From the NCBI RefSeq assembly GCF_000975155.1, contig NZ_BBRG01000001.1:1719647-1783646 (forward strand): a stretch of 64,000 nt of DNA, in the 5' to 3' direction. The position numbers and the translations under genes are program-made. This document shows, one piece after another, positions 45,921-53,956 of the stretch (positions within the stretch are counted from its first letter, which is position 1; each line of letters begins with the position of its first letter). The notes under the pieces are model-generated. The model made no database searches, was not told the DNA's origin, and was given only the letters and a program-made list of their open reading frames with translations. Origin of the DNA: Demequina globuliformis. Its GTDB lineage: Bacteria; Actinomycetota; Actinomycetes; Actinomycetales; Demequinaceae.

Positions 45921-46978
45921 GCCTTGGCATGGTGATGCTGGTCATTGGCCTGCTGTTGGCCAACGCGTTCTTTGTGGGCGCTGAATTTGCGATCATCTCC
46001 GCGCGCCGGTCCTCGATCGAGCCACGAGCTGAGGCGGGGTCCCGCGCAGCAAAGACGGTGCTGTGGGCCATGGAAAACGTGTCCGACATGCTGGCGTGTG
46101 CGCAACTGGGCGTCACCGTCTGTTCCGTGTCGCTTGGCGTCGTTGCGGAGCCAGCGTTGGCGCATGCGCTTGAGGGGCCGATGCACGCCCTGGGCGTCCC
46201 CGACGCCGCCGTGCACCCGATCGCGATGGTGATTGCGCTCATCATCATTGTGGGCTTGCACGTGGTGGTGGGGGAGATGGTCCCCAAGAACGCCTCCGTC
46301 TCTGCGCCAGACAGGGCCGCGATGGTGTTGGGGCCGCCGCTGGTGTGGCTCTCGCGGGTGCTGCACCCAGTGATTGTGGCGCTCAACTGGTTGGCCAACG
46401 GTGTACTGCGGATGGTCGGCATTGAGCCCCGCGACGAGGTCACCAGCGCCTTCACGGCGGACGAGGTGCACTCGATCGTGGAGCGATCGAGTGAAGAGGG
46501 CACGCTCCACGACGCCGAGGGCCTGCTGGCGGGCGCGATCGAGTTCTCTGACCGGACCGCCTCCGAGGCCATGATCCCGATCGATCAGGTGCGCGCCGTT
46601 AGCCCGGGAGTGAGCGTCGAGGAGTTCGAGGCGATCGTGGCGGAAACGGGGTTCTCGCGCCTCCCGGTCCGCGACGGCGATGCGTTCGTGGGCTACCTCC
46701 ATATGAAGGACACCTTGTTCGCCCGGCCGGGGGAGCGAGAAGAGCCCATTCAGGACTGGCGCATCCGTGCCCTCCCGACCGTCGCTGCGGACGCTGAGGT
46801 GGAGGCAGTGATGGCCCTGATGCAACGCGGTGGGACCCACATTGCGCTGGTAGAGCGCGATGACGAGGCGCTGGGGCTGGTGCACCTTGAGGACATCATC
46901 GAGATCCTCGTGGGCGAGGTCCGCGATGCGGTGGCTCGTGAAAGTCACGGCGACATCGCGGGCGACGCGGCACGGTAG
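45917..46978 (+). CDS. CNNM/CorC-type transporter (hemolysin family), second of a pair
   Basis: 353 residues from GTG. The DUF21 domain has four hydrophobic segments with LGMVMLVIGLLLANAFFVGAEFAII and VVVGEMVPKNASVSAPDRAA. Two CBS modules follow (ASEAMIPIDQVRAVSPGVSVEEFEAIVAETGFSRLPVRDGDAFVGYLHMKDTL; GGTHIALVERDDEALGLVHLEDIIEILVGEVRDA). It ends after the CBS pair and has no CorC_HlyC domain, unlike its neighbour; the two may form a hetero-oligomer (inference). Confidence 0.9.
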   Translation: MSLGMVMLVIGLLLANAFFVGAEFAIISARRSSIEPRAEAGSRAAKTVLWAMENVSDMLACAQLGVTVCSVSLGVVAEPALAHALEGPMHALGVPDAAVHPIAMVIALIIIVGLHVVVGEMVPKNASVSAPDRAAMVLGPPLVWLSRVLHPVIVALNWLANGVLRMVGIEPRDEVTSAFTADEVHSIVERSSEEGTLHDAEGLLAGAIEFSDRTASEAMIPIDQVRAVSPGVSVEEFEAIVAETGFSRLPVRDGDAFVGYLHMKDTLFARPGEREEPIQDWRIRALPTVAADAEVEAVMALMQRGGTHIALVERDDEALGLVHLEDIIEILVGEVRDAVARESHGDIAGDAAR

Positions 46979-47071
46979 CGCTGCCCCGTCGGCGGGCCCT
47001 TGGCGGCTGACGCGTGTGGCATAGGCATGTGACGGATGTGACAAATCGCTCTCCACAGCGGGGTAGCCAAG

Positions 47072-47090
47072 TTGGTAACGACTTGGTTAC
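47072..47090 (+). promoter_or_regulatory. Putative MtrA binding site upstream of the M15 peptidase
   Basis: TTGGTAAC-GAC-TTGGTTAC: two 8-bp direct repeats (7/8 identical) separated by 3 bp. That 8-3-8 layout is the one I recall for MtrA sites in Corynebacterium, whose targets include cell-wall peptidases. It lies 69 bp before the peptidase start. Confidence 0.5.
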
Positions 47091-47158
47091 ACTCGTGGCA
47101 ACCTCGACCCGGGTGGGGTGGTTGAGGACGATGGCAATCGACTTGTGTGGAGGCTCGT

Positions 47159-47995
47159 GTGAGCAAACGTGACGGCGCGTCCGCGACCCATCATCGCTCC
47201 CGACGCTCCCGCCGCATCGAGGAGACCGCAGCCACTCAGGTACGCACTACTCACCGCCGCCGCAAGTTCCTCGCTCGCTCGTCGGTTCTTGCCGGCTTTG
47301 CGTTGACGATGGTCGTCTACCCCGCGGTGGGCACTATCTCTCCTTATGCCGGTGCAACCGAAGCGACCACCGAGATTTCCGCTGCAAAGACGGACCAGGC
47401 CGTCTCGTCGCGCGTGATCATTGGTGCCCAAAACTTGGAGGAGCGCCAACTGCCACTTCCTGAGGTCGACGGCAACGGCGCGGCGCTCGCGGTCTCCGAC
47501 AGCTACGCGGCCAGCGCGTATCTTCCTGACTGCAACCCCGCCGACGGTGCCGAGGGCTACAACGGACAATTGTCGGAGGACTCGTTGTGCACCATTGGCG
47601 GCATTCAGCTACGCAACGACGCTGCTGTCGCGCTTGCGGAGCTCAACGCAGCCTTCAAGCTGGAGTTCGGGCGTGACCTGTGCCTGGGCAGCGGTTACCG
47701 CACCTTGTCGCAGCAGTACTCGACCAAGGCGAGCCGGGGCTTCATGGCCGCGACGCCGGGCAAGTCGGTGCACGGCTGGGGACTTGCGATTGACCTGTGC
47801 GGCAGCGATGACACCGGGTACTCCAAGGCATGGCTGGAGGCCAATGGCCGCACGTGGGGTTGGGTCAACCCGTCGTGGGCCAAGTCGTCCAAGTGGGAGC
47901 CGTGGCACTGGGAGTACGAGCCCGGCACGGACGATCTGGGTGTCTACGGCGCCAACTACTGGAGCAGCAAGCCTTATCTCAACACTCGCGACTAG
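47159..47995 (+). CDS. D-alanyl-D-alanine carboxypeptidase, M15 (VanY-like) family
   Basis: 278 residues from GTG 47159, with TGGAGG 5-6 nt upstream; a GTG four codons earlier lies over that site. A basic, disordered cytoplasmic start (RSRRSRRIEETAAT ... THRRRKF) is followed by a membrane anchor (SSVLAGFALTMVVYPAVG, ~40-57). The catalytic domain has the zinc motif SVHGWGLAIDL (SxHxxGxAxD), the arginine loop SGYRTLSQQ and EPWHWEY with the second His. It trims the D-Ala from peptidoglycan stem peptides outside the cell. The 180 bp upstream contains the 8-3-8 repeat. Confidence 0.88.
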   Translation: MSKRDGASATHHRSRRSRRIEETAATQVRTTHRRRKFLARSSVLAGFALTMVVYPAVGTISPYAGATEATTEISAAKTDQAVSSRVIIGAQNLEERQLPLPEVDGNGAALAVSDSYAASAYLPDCNPADGAEGYNGQLSEDSLCTIGGIQLRNDAAVALAELNAAFKLEFGRDLCLGSGYRTLSQQYSTKASRGFMAATPGKSVHGWGLAIDLCGSDDTGYSKAWLEANGRTWGWVNPSWAKSSKWEPWHWEYEPGTDDLGVYGANYWSSKPYLNTRD

Positions 47996-48008
47996 CGTCG
48001 CACCACAT

Positions 48009-48050
48009 GCGTGAGGGCCGCACCCCAAGCACGGGGCGCGGCCCTCACGC
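48009..48050. terminator. Bidirectional terminator between the M15 peptidase and rhaD
   Basis: An 18-bp stem with one mismatch (GCGTGAGGGCCGCACCCC against GGGGCGCGGCCCTCACGC) and a 6-nt loop, between two convergent stops. Confidence 0.82.
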
Positions 48051-48061
48051 GTTGGGGGTAG

Positions 48062-48886
48062 TTATAGCCACCGCGACTGGATCGCGAACGTGGACGCGAC
48101 AGATGAGATCTCTTCGCGTGTGAGTCCCTCCGCGAGACCGCCGGCGACAATGTCCATGTACTCGTACTTGGCGGCCGTTTCCGCATACTCGACGCGGTCG
48201 ACGGCGCGGTAGACGGACACGTCAGAGCGAGACATGGTGCCGTGCTTGGACCACAGGGTGATCTCGTGTGCGCGCAAGCCCTCGACGTTGGCTGCTCCCA
48301 TCTCAGCGGAGCCTGGGATCATGAACTCAAGCACGCCGATTCCCTGTGACAGGGACACGATGGTCTCCGGTTCCCACCGCAAGATGGCGCGGTTCATGCG
48401 GTCGGTGTCGCGGTAGGCGGGGATGTGGCTCAGGTAGGTCAAGTGCGGCGGCTGGGCGTGCACGACGGCTTGGAAGTCGATGCCGCGGCGCTCGACGTGA
48501 TCCTGGTGCACCGCGAGGTGGGAGTTGAACTCTGACGTCAAGCGCTCAAAGCGACGGACATTGGAGGTGTACAGCGTGCCGGTGAGTCCGTCTTCGTGGA
48601 CGCGCACGGCGCCGATGGACGCGAGGGGCTCGTCCTTGATTTGCCGTAGCCTGCGGCCGGAGCCGGTGGCGAGGACGGTCCCTCCGGCCAGGGCAGGCGC
48701 GGGATCCGGAAGGCTGATCTCCTCCGCGTGCGGGAAGTGGCGACGGACCTCGGCTTCCCAGCCCAGGTACACAGAGATGTTGCCGGCCCCGGCCTCGGAG
48801 GCGTCGATGTCGCAGATGCGTGCGCCCGCTTCACCGATTTGGGCGATGAGCTCGTCGAGAGTGGGCTTGGGTTGATCGTGGGTCAT
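48062..48886 (-). CDS. rhaD: Rhamnulose-1-phosphate aldolase (class II aldolase)
   Basis: 274 residues, the same length as Escherichia coli RhaD, from ATG 48886. It splits L-rhamnulose-1-phosphate into dihydroxyacetone phosphate and L-lactaldehyde. Conserved stretches: GAGNISVYL, ATGSGRRLRQI, ASIGAVRVHEDG, LTSEFNSHLAVH, SQGIGVLEFMIPGSAEMGAANVEGLRAHEITLWSKHG. The zinc site normally reads HxH; here the first His is kept (VVHAQPPHLTYLS) but the second position is Gln, while the C-terminal ligand His (SKHG) remains. The protein is otherwise intact. A perfect TTGAATCGATTCAA palindrome lies 47 bp upstream. Confidence 0.82.
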   Translation of the reverse strand: MTHDQPKPTLDELIAQIGEAGARICDIDASEAGAGNISVYLGWEAEVRRHFPHAEEISLPDPAPALAGGTVLATGSGRRLRQIKDEPLASIGAVRVHEDGLTGTLYTSNVRRFERLTSEFNSHLAVHQDHVERRGIDFQAVVHAQPPHLTYLSHIPAYRDTDRMNRAILRWEPETIVSLSQGIGVLEFMIPGSAEMGAANVEGLRAHEITLWSKHGTMSRSDVSVYRAVDRVEYAETAAKYEYMDIVAGGLAEGLTREEISSVASTFAIQSRWL

Positions 48887-48932
48887 GGGTGCGCTCCAGC
48901 ACAGACGCGCGCAGCGCCGGATACGCTGCGAC

Positions 48933-48946
48933 TTGAATCGATTCAA
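48933..48946. promoter_or_regulatory. Operator-like palindrome upstream of rhaD
   Basis: TTGAATCGATTCAA, a perfect 14-bp palindrome with central CG, the form of LacI-family operators. It is 47 bp upstream of the rhaD ATG. A similar sequence, TTGAACGATTCAG, precedes the PL11 lyase at 62261. Confidence 0.65.
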
Positions 48947-49119
48947 CTCTAACCCCGCATGGGGTCGACGAGCAGAGGACAAAGGTCCCGCTTGGTGCCC
49001 CGCGAGATAGGCGGCGCGCGACGCGCCTAGGAGGCGGCGCGGGCCTAAGTGCGGCAGGCTGGGATCAGGGCGCAGGTGCTGACCAGGTGCTTTTGTGCCT
49101 CGACACCAGGAGGTGGGAC

Positions 49120-50223
49120 ATGCGCATTGGCGTACCCCGGGAGGTCAAGAACCGCGAGACCCGCGTTGCCTTGACCGCCCAAGCCGTCCAGGCACTGACT
49201 GCCCGCGGGCACGAGGTGCGAATCCAGGCTGGAGCGGGGGAGGGCGCTGCCATACCTGACTCCGCGTTCGAGGCGGCCGGCGCCGTGCTCGTCGCGACCG
49301 CGCAAGAGGCGTGGGATGCCGAGCTGGTCCTCAAGGTGAAGGAGCCGCAGGCGAGCGAATACGAGTTGCTCGGCAGCGGCATGCTCTTCACCTTCTTGCA
49401 CCTCGCCGCGAACGAGGACCTCGCCAAGGCGCTGATCGCGGCACGCACCACAGCGTTGTCGTATGACACCGTGCAGGCCGCCGACGGCTCGCTGCCGATC
49501 CTGACGCCAATGAGCGCGATCGCCGGTGCAGTGGGGGTGCTCGAGGGAGCCCACCACCTTCTCAGCCCGCATGGCGGCCCAGGCAAGTTACTGGGCGGCG
49601 CAATGGGAGTGGGCGGCGCGCGTGTGGTCGTGATCGGGGCCGGAGTGGCAGGCTCCGCTGCGTTGGCAGAAGCGGTGCGGGCGGGGGCCGATGCCGTGGT
49701 GCTGGACGTCGACAAGGACCGGTTGCGGGCGCTGGAGCAACGCTACGGTGACGCGGTCAGGGTGGAGGAGTCCACTCCAGGCGCCGTCGAGCGGGAGGTG
49801 GCGGAGGCCGATGTCGTGGTGGGCGCTGTGCTCGTGCCGGGACGGCCTGCGCCTGTGGTCGTCACGCGCCGCATGGTGACGGCTATGCGGCCGGGCTCCG
49901 TGATCGTGGATATCGCGATTGACCAGGGCGGCTGCACCGAGGTCTCGCGCCCCACGACGCACGACGACCCCGTCTTTCTTGTCGGTGACACCCAGCTGTA
50001 CTGCGTCGCGAACATGCCTGCAGCGGTCGGCGCCACCGCGACATCGGCCCTTGTGCACGCGTCGTATCCCTACATCGAGGCGCTCGCTGACGGCGGGCGC
50101 GCAGGCATCGCCACCGATGCGGCGCTACGTCACGGACTCAACGTCGATGAAGGAAAGGTCCAAGCCCCCACGGTCCATGCCGCGTTTCCTCACCTTCGGG
50201 CTGCGGCGCATCTGACGCGGTAG
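49120..50223 (+). CDS. ald: Alanine dehydrogenase
   Basis: 367 residues from ATG with CAGGAGGTGGG upstream. It reversibly deaminates L-alanine to pyruvate with NAD+. The N-terminal catalytic domain has MRIGVPREVKNRETRVALT, LVLKVKEPQ (catalytic Lys) and FTFLHLAAN (His). The NAD-binding domain has VVVIGAGVAGSAAL and the hallmark VIVDIAIDQGGCTEVSRPTTHDDP. The 3' end overlaps the converging patatin gene by 86 bp, and the last ~28 residues (VQAPTVHAAFPHLRAAAHLTR) lie within that overlap. Confidence 0.93.
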   Translation: MRIGVPREVKNRETRVALTAQAVQALTARGHEVRIQAGAGEGAAIPDSAFEAAGAVLVATAQEAWDAELVLKVKEPQASEYELLGSGMLFTFLHLAANEDLAKALIAARTTALSYDTVQAADGSLPILTPMSAIAGAVGVLEGAHHLLSPHGGPGKLLGGAMGVGGARVVVIGAGVAGSAALAEAVRAGADAVVLDVDKDRLRALEQRYGDAVRVEESTPGAVEREVAEADVVVGAVLVPGRPAPVVVTRRMVTAMRPGSVIVDIAIDQGGCTEVSRPTTHDDPVFLVGDTQLYCVANMPAAVGATATSALVHASYPYIEALADGGRAGIATDAALRHGLNVDEGKVQAPTVHAAFPHLRAAAHLTR

Positions 50224-51034
50224 GCGCGTCGGGGTCTCCCGGGAGTGGGCCGGAGTCCCGCGGTGCGGGCTCCGGTCGTGGGTTGAGGATGGGGTACTCG
50301 CCAAACTCGCGTTCTGCCGCTTCGCGCCCCAGTTGCACGGTGCTGGCGAGGTCACGCACCTGCCACTGCGAGCGGTGCTCCAGGTGTGGCTCGATGACGG
50401 TGACATCGTTGCGGATTTCAAACTCGTGGACGGAGAAGGTGGTTTCGAAGCCGGGCAGCTCCCATTCGGGGGACACGCGCACGGCGATCACGTGATCCGC
50501 GCCCAGTCCAATGGCAGCCTCGATGGGCAGGTTCTGCACCAGGCCGCCGTCGACAAGATGCCGGCCCTCGATCTCCACGGGCCGGAACACGCCGGGCACC
50601 GCGATCGAGGCCGACACTGCCGTGGAGAGAGACCCGTGGTCGAGCACCACGGCCGCGCGCGTGGTCACATCCGTGGCGACGGCGCCAAAACGCACCGGGA
50701 GGTCCTCGATGAGCGGGTCGCCACCGGTGATGCGCCGCACGCGTGCATGCAGGTTGTCGGCGGTGAGAATGCCGAGCCCTGGCCTGGGCGTCCACCGGCC
50801 AAAGGTAGTCCAGCCCCACCGCAAGACGCGCTGCTCGAGGTCATAGGGGTCGATCCCAATAGCCGTGGCCCCACCCGCGATGGCGCCAGCGGATGTCCCG
50901 GTGATGATGCTGGGCATGAGCCCGCGCTCGTGAAGTACCTGTATCACGCCCACGTGAGCGGCGCCAAGCGCCCCGCCCCCGCCTAGCGCGAGACCGAGGT
51001 GCGGCGTATAGCGGAGGTCCTCCGGAATCGACAT
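50138..51034 (-). CDS. Patatin-like phospholipase family protein
   Basis: 298 residues from ATG 51034 (a GTG two codons earlier is also possible). The serine hydrolase site is complete: oxyanion loop GLALGGGGALGAAHVGV, nucleophile elbow GTSAGA and the Asp of VDGGLVQN. Such proteins cleave membrane lipids or act as cytosolic esterases. The C-terminal ~60 residues are Pro-rich and unlike the family; the final ~28 codons overlap ald on the other strand. No signal peptide. Confidence 0.88.
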   Translation of the reverse strand: MSIPEDLRYTPHLGLALGGGGALGAAHVGVIQVLHERGLMPSIITGTSAGAIAGGATAIGIDPYDLEQRVLRWGWTTFGRWTPRPGLGILTADNLHARVRRITGGDPLIEDLPVRFGAVATDVTTRAAVVLDHGSLSTAVSASIAVPGVFRPVEIEGRHLVDGGLVQNLPIEAAIGLGADHVIAVRVSPEWELPGFETTFSVHEFEIRNDVTVIEPHLEHRSQWQVRDLASTVQLGREAAEREFGEYPILNPRPEPAPRDSGPLPGDPDAPTASDAPQPEGEETRHGPWGLGPFLHRR

Positions 51035-51085
51035 AGCCACAATCGTAGGGAAAACGACTCCGCTGTGCGCCCGTAGGCTGGGACA

Positions 51086-51442
51086 ATGAGTGATCAGCCC
51101 TCACCAGCCTCTACCCCCGCCGAACCGCCGCGCAGCTGGGGGCCCATCATGGGTGCATTCGGAGTCGCCTTGCTCGTGGTGATTGGCGCCGTGGTGTGGT
51201 TCTTTGTGGGTGCGGACGTGTCCGCCGAGGAGCAGCAGGCGATTCAGGTGTGCGAGGAACTCGCCCTCGAGGAGGGCTTGCCTCCCATTGTCCGCGGCGA
51301 CGTAGCACCAGCCGACGAGGACGGAGTCATCTCGGTCGCGTGGGAGTTCGAGGATGGCACGCTTGGCGGCTGTGACGCCGTCCAGGACGACGAGGGGCGC
51401 TGGGAAGCGACCATCGTGGGGGACATTGCCGACACGCTCTAG
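51086..51442 (+). CDS. Small single-pass membrane protein of unknown function
   Basis: 118 residues. A Pro/Ser/Ala-rich cytoplasmic start is followed by one membrane helix (IMGAFGVALLVVIGAVVWFFVG, ~20-41) and an acidic extracytoplasmic domain of ~75 residues with two Cys (QVCEELALEEGL, LGGCDAVQDDEG) that could form a disulfide. Divergent from the patatin gene by about 50 bp. I do not recognise the family; codon use looks native. Confidence 0.65.
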   Translation: MSDQPSPASTPAEPPRSWGPIMGAFGVALLVVIGAVVWFFVGADVSAEEQQAIQVCEELALEEGLPPIVRGDVAPADEDGVISVAWEFEDGTLGGCDAVQDDEGRWEATIVGDIADTL

Positions 51443-51522
51443 GGGCCCGCGAGGGGAGCGAGTTTGAGCTGAGCGACGCGCCCGGGTACGTTCGCATGTG
51501 GGCGAGAACGTAGGGAGTGGCC

Positions 51523-52401
51523 ATGGAGCAGCGCCGGCTGGGCAAACGAACGGTGGGAGCAATCGGCCTGGGCGGAATGCCCATGTCGATCGAAGGCCGG
51601 CCAGATGAGGCCCGCTCGATCGCCACGATCCACGCCGCCATTGATGCTGGCGTGACCCTGATCGACACGGCCGACGCGTACCACCTTCACCCTGGCGAGG
51701 CCGGACACAACGAGGCGCTCATCGCACGGGCGCTGGTGTCCTATCCCGGGGCAACCTCGCAGGTGCTGGTCGCGTCGAAGTCAGGCCACGTGCGCCCGGG
51801 CGACGGAACCTGGACCGTCAACGGCGACCCCGCCTACCTGAAGCACGCAGCCAAGGCGAGTGCCCAGCGCCTTGGTGGCGACAGCATCGGCCTTCATCAG
51901 TTCCACCGGCCCGATCCCCGCGTGCCGTATGCGGACTCGGTCGGCGCGTTCGCAGAGCTGCTCGATGAAGGCGTGATCGAGATGGCTGGCATCTCCAACG
52001 CGAACGTTGACCAGATCCGTGAGGCGCACAAGATTCTGGGTGGCCGGCTGGCGAGCGTGCAGAACCAGTTCTCGCCGGCCTTCGTGTCGAGCTACGACGA
52101 ACTCACTCTGTGCGCCGAGCTCGGCGTCGCCTTCATCCCGTGGAGCCCGCTGGGCGGCATCGGGAAAGCCGGAGACGTCGGCACGCGCTTTTTGCCGTTC
52201 CAACTGATCGCGGACGCTCGCGGGGTGTCCGCGCAGCAGGTCGTCTTGGCGTGGGAGCTGGCACTCGGAGAACACGTCATTCCGATCCCTGGTGCCTCCC
52301 GTCCCAGTTCGATCCTCGATTCCGCGGGCGCAAGCGAACTTGTGCTGACGGAGGAGGAACTGGGCCAGCTGAGGCCCTCGCTTGAGGGCGCTTCCGCGTA
52401 A
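51523..52401 (+). CDS. Aldo/keto reductase
   Basis: 292 residues from ATG with AGGGAG upstream (a GTG two codons earlier is possible). AKR landmarks: catalytic Asp and Tyr in LIDTADAYHLHPGE, Lys in VLVASKSG, a His at GLHQFHRPDP, then GISNANVDQIREAH, IPWSPLGG and IPIPGASRPSSI for NADPH binding. It reduces an aldehyde or ketone; the substrate is unknown. Monocistronic. Confidence 0.88.
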   Translation: MEQRRLGKRTVGAIGLGGMPMSIEGRPDEARSIATIHAAIDAGVTLIDTADAYHLHPGEAGHNEALIARALVSYPGATSQVLVASKSGHVRPGDGTWTVNGDPAYLKHAAKASAQRLGGDSIGLHQFHRPDPRVPYADSVGAFAELLDEGVIEMAGISNANVDQIREAHKILGGRLASVQNQFSPAFVSSYDELTLCAELGVAFIPWSPLGGIGKAGDVGTRFLPFQLIADARGVSAQQVVLAWELALGEHVIPIPGASRPSSILDSAGASELVLTEEELGQLRPSLEGASA

Positions 52402-52456
52402 GGGCGCCTCGTCGCCGATGCTGGCGCAGGCGGGTTACCCCTGCGACACTTGCAGC

Positions 52457-52705
52457 ATGAACGCATCTCGATTGGTCGTGGGCGCTACACGTGGCGCCGG
52501 GTTGGCACTGGTGTCCGACGGTGTGGTGGGTTTGGCCGTGCCGGGGCAGCGGCAGCAGACCTGGGCGACGCCGCGAGGGCTCTGGCGCAAGGGCGCGAGG
52601 AAGGCCTTTGGTGACGTGGTGTCGAGCCCGGCCTTCGCGGTCGCGGAACTCGCCGTGGGGCTCGCGATCATCGCGATTGTGCCGCGGGCAATCGACCGCT
52701 CCTGA
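52457..52705 (+). CDS. Small conserved hypothetical protein
   Basis: 82 residues from ATG 52457, followed directly by a terminator. Moderately hydrophobic segments at both ends (GAGLALVSDGVVGLAVPG; FAVAELAVGLAIIAIVPRAI) could anchor it at the membrane, with a basic middle (RGLWRKGARKAF). No recognised family. An upstream in-frame extension from 52382 overlaps the aldo/keto reductase and was rejected. Confidence 0.5.
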   Translation: MNASRLVVGATRGAGLALVSDGVVGLAVPGQRQQTWATPRGLWRKGARKAFGDVVSSPAFAVAELAVGLAIIAIVPRAIDRS

Positions 52706-52712
52706 CACGACA

Positions 52713-52753
52713 AAGCCGGAGGGAGCCACACCTTTCAGTGTGCCCTCCGGCTT
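52713..52753. terminator. Hairpin terminator after the gene at 52457
   Basis: An 11-bp stem AAGCCGGAGGG / CCCTCCGGCTT with an inner CACAC/GTGTG stem, followed by TTATG. It lies 8 bp after the stop codon and also faces the minus-strand tRNA. Confidence 0.82.
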
Positions 52754-52774
52754 ATGTGTCGCGAGCATGCAACG

Positions 52775-52847
52775 TGCCCCCGACAGGAATCGAACCTGCG
52801 ACCTTCGGTACCGGAAACCGGCGCTCTATCCGCTGAGCTACGGGGGC
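52775..52847 (-). tRNA. tRNA-Arg (anticodon CCG)
   Basis: A 73-nt cloverleaf on the minus strand: acceptor GCCCCCG / CGGGGGC with discriminator A, D arm GCTC...GAGC, anticodon loop TTCCGGT (CCG), T arm GCAGG-TTCGATT-CCTGT. The 27-43 pair of the anticodon stem is a C-A mismatch; otherwise regular. It reads CGG codons. CCA is not encoded. Confidence 0.92.
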
Positions 52848-52939
52848 AATGCAGGCGAGCCTGCGAGGCTCAAGGTTACCAGCAGGCTGGGTCAGGGACG
52901 ACGCCCCGTGCGCCGCGGCACTCCCGCACCGCAGACGGG

Positions 52940-53956
52940 CTATGCCAGGAGCGCAGAAATCGCGATCAGGACGGGCCCGCAGCACAGCGTCGTGACGAGG
53001 CACGCGCGTGACGCCACGTCAATGGCACACCGGTAGCGGGTCGCGAACACCACGACGTTTTGCGCCGTCGGCAGAGCAGCCATCGCGACGACGATAGCGA
53101 GAGCTTCTCCCGTCAGGCCCGCCGCAGAGCCGATGGCCCACGCTAGCGCCGGGTGAATGACCGTGCGTGCGACGGTGGCGACGATGACGGGAACTATCAC
53201 GGGTGCGAGGGCCGTGCCCCCCGGCACCGTGGCGTCTTCCGGGTTGCGTCGCTCGCCCGTCTGCGGTGTCGCTGCCGCCGTCCCCCCGGCATCGGCGCTC
53301 GTGGTGGTGACGAGCGCCATGCCGAGCGTCAGCAGCGCTAGGGGAGGAGCGGCAGCGCCCACCAGTTCGAAGGGTGCGAGGGCCTGCGGGGGGATCTGCC
53401 AGGGCAGCAACGCCAGGGCGAGTCCTAGCAACGTGGCGATGGTGAGGGGGTTGCCGAGAACGGTGCGCGCGAGGCTTCGCCTCCCGGGAGCCGCGCTCGC
53501 CAGCCCGCCCGCGTCCGCGGCGCGGTCAAGGATCGCGAAAGACACGGGGCCCATCAGGAGCAGTTGGACCAGCATGGTCGGCACAACGGCCAACGCATCC
53601 CCAAACATGTAGACGGCGAGCGGGATGCCAAGGTTGCCCGCGTTGACGTACGCGCCGCTCAAGACTGTGACGGTTGCGCGCCCCGCCGCTAAGCGCATGC
53701 CCCACCGAGCGGCCACTGCCAACAGGATCGCCATGACGAGGGTGGTGCCCCAGGTGACCGCCGCGCCGGTCGAGGCCAGACGCGCGAGGTCAGCCTGCGC
53801 GACGGTCGCCAGCAGCAGGCTCGGACCGGCGATCGTGAAGACCACGGTGGCGAGGAGCTCGCGGGACCCAGCCGGGAGCCAGCGCCGCGCCTGGATGAGC
53901 CAGCCGGCCACAGCGACCGCCGCCATAGTGGCGATCGCCACCACAACATCGATCAA
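52940..53956 (-). CDS. AEC (auxin efflux carrier-like) family transporter
   Basis: 338 residues from TTG 53956, which overlaps the Gfo/Idh gene stop (TTGA); an upstream ATG would overlap that gene by ~65 bp. Ten hydrophobic helices in two halves: LLATVVFTIAGPSLLLATV, VLSGAYVNAGNLGIPLAVYM, and ALPTAQNVVVFATRY with the conserved Gln-Asn. AEC/BASS-type carriers export carboxylates. Being last in the LacI-oxidoreductase unit, it may export or import the product of that pathway (inference). Confidence 0.83.
   Translation of the reverse strand: MIDVVVAIATMAAVAVAGWLIQARRWLPAGSRELLATVVFTIAGPSLLLATVAQADLARLASTGAAVTWGTTLVMAILLAVAARWGMRLAAGRATVTVLSGAYVNAGNLGIPLAVYMFGDALAVVPTMLVQLLLMGPVSFAILDRAADAGGLASAAPGRRSLARTVLGNPLTIATLLGLALALLPWQIPPQALAPFELVGAAAPPLALLTLGMALVTTTSADAGGTAAATPQTGERRNPEDATVPGGTALAPVIVPVIVATVARTVIHPALAWAIGSAAGLTGEALAIVVAMAALPTAQNVVVFATRYRCAIDVASRACLVTTLCCGPVLIAISALLA

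Noticed and set aside
47000-47158. c-di-AMP (ydaO-type) riboswitch before the M15 peptidase
   Set aside because: Such leaders precede wall hydrolases in actinobacteria, but the conserved GAACC/GGGTA core segments are not found. Only a direct repeat and a short GC stem are visible.
52775-52847. tRNA acting as an integration site
   Set aside because: No integrase or repeated tRNA end was found downstream; the neighbouring genes look ancestral.
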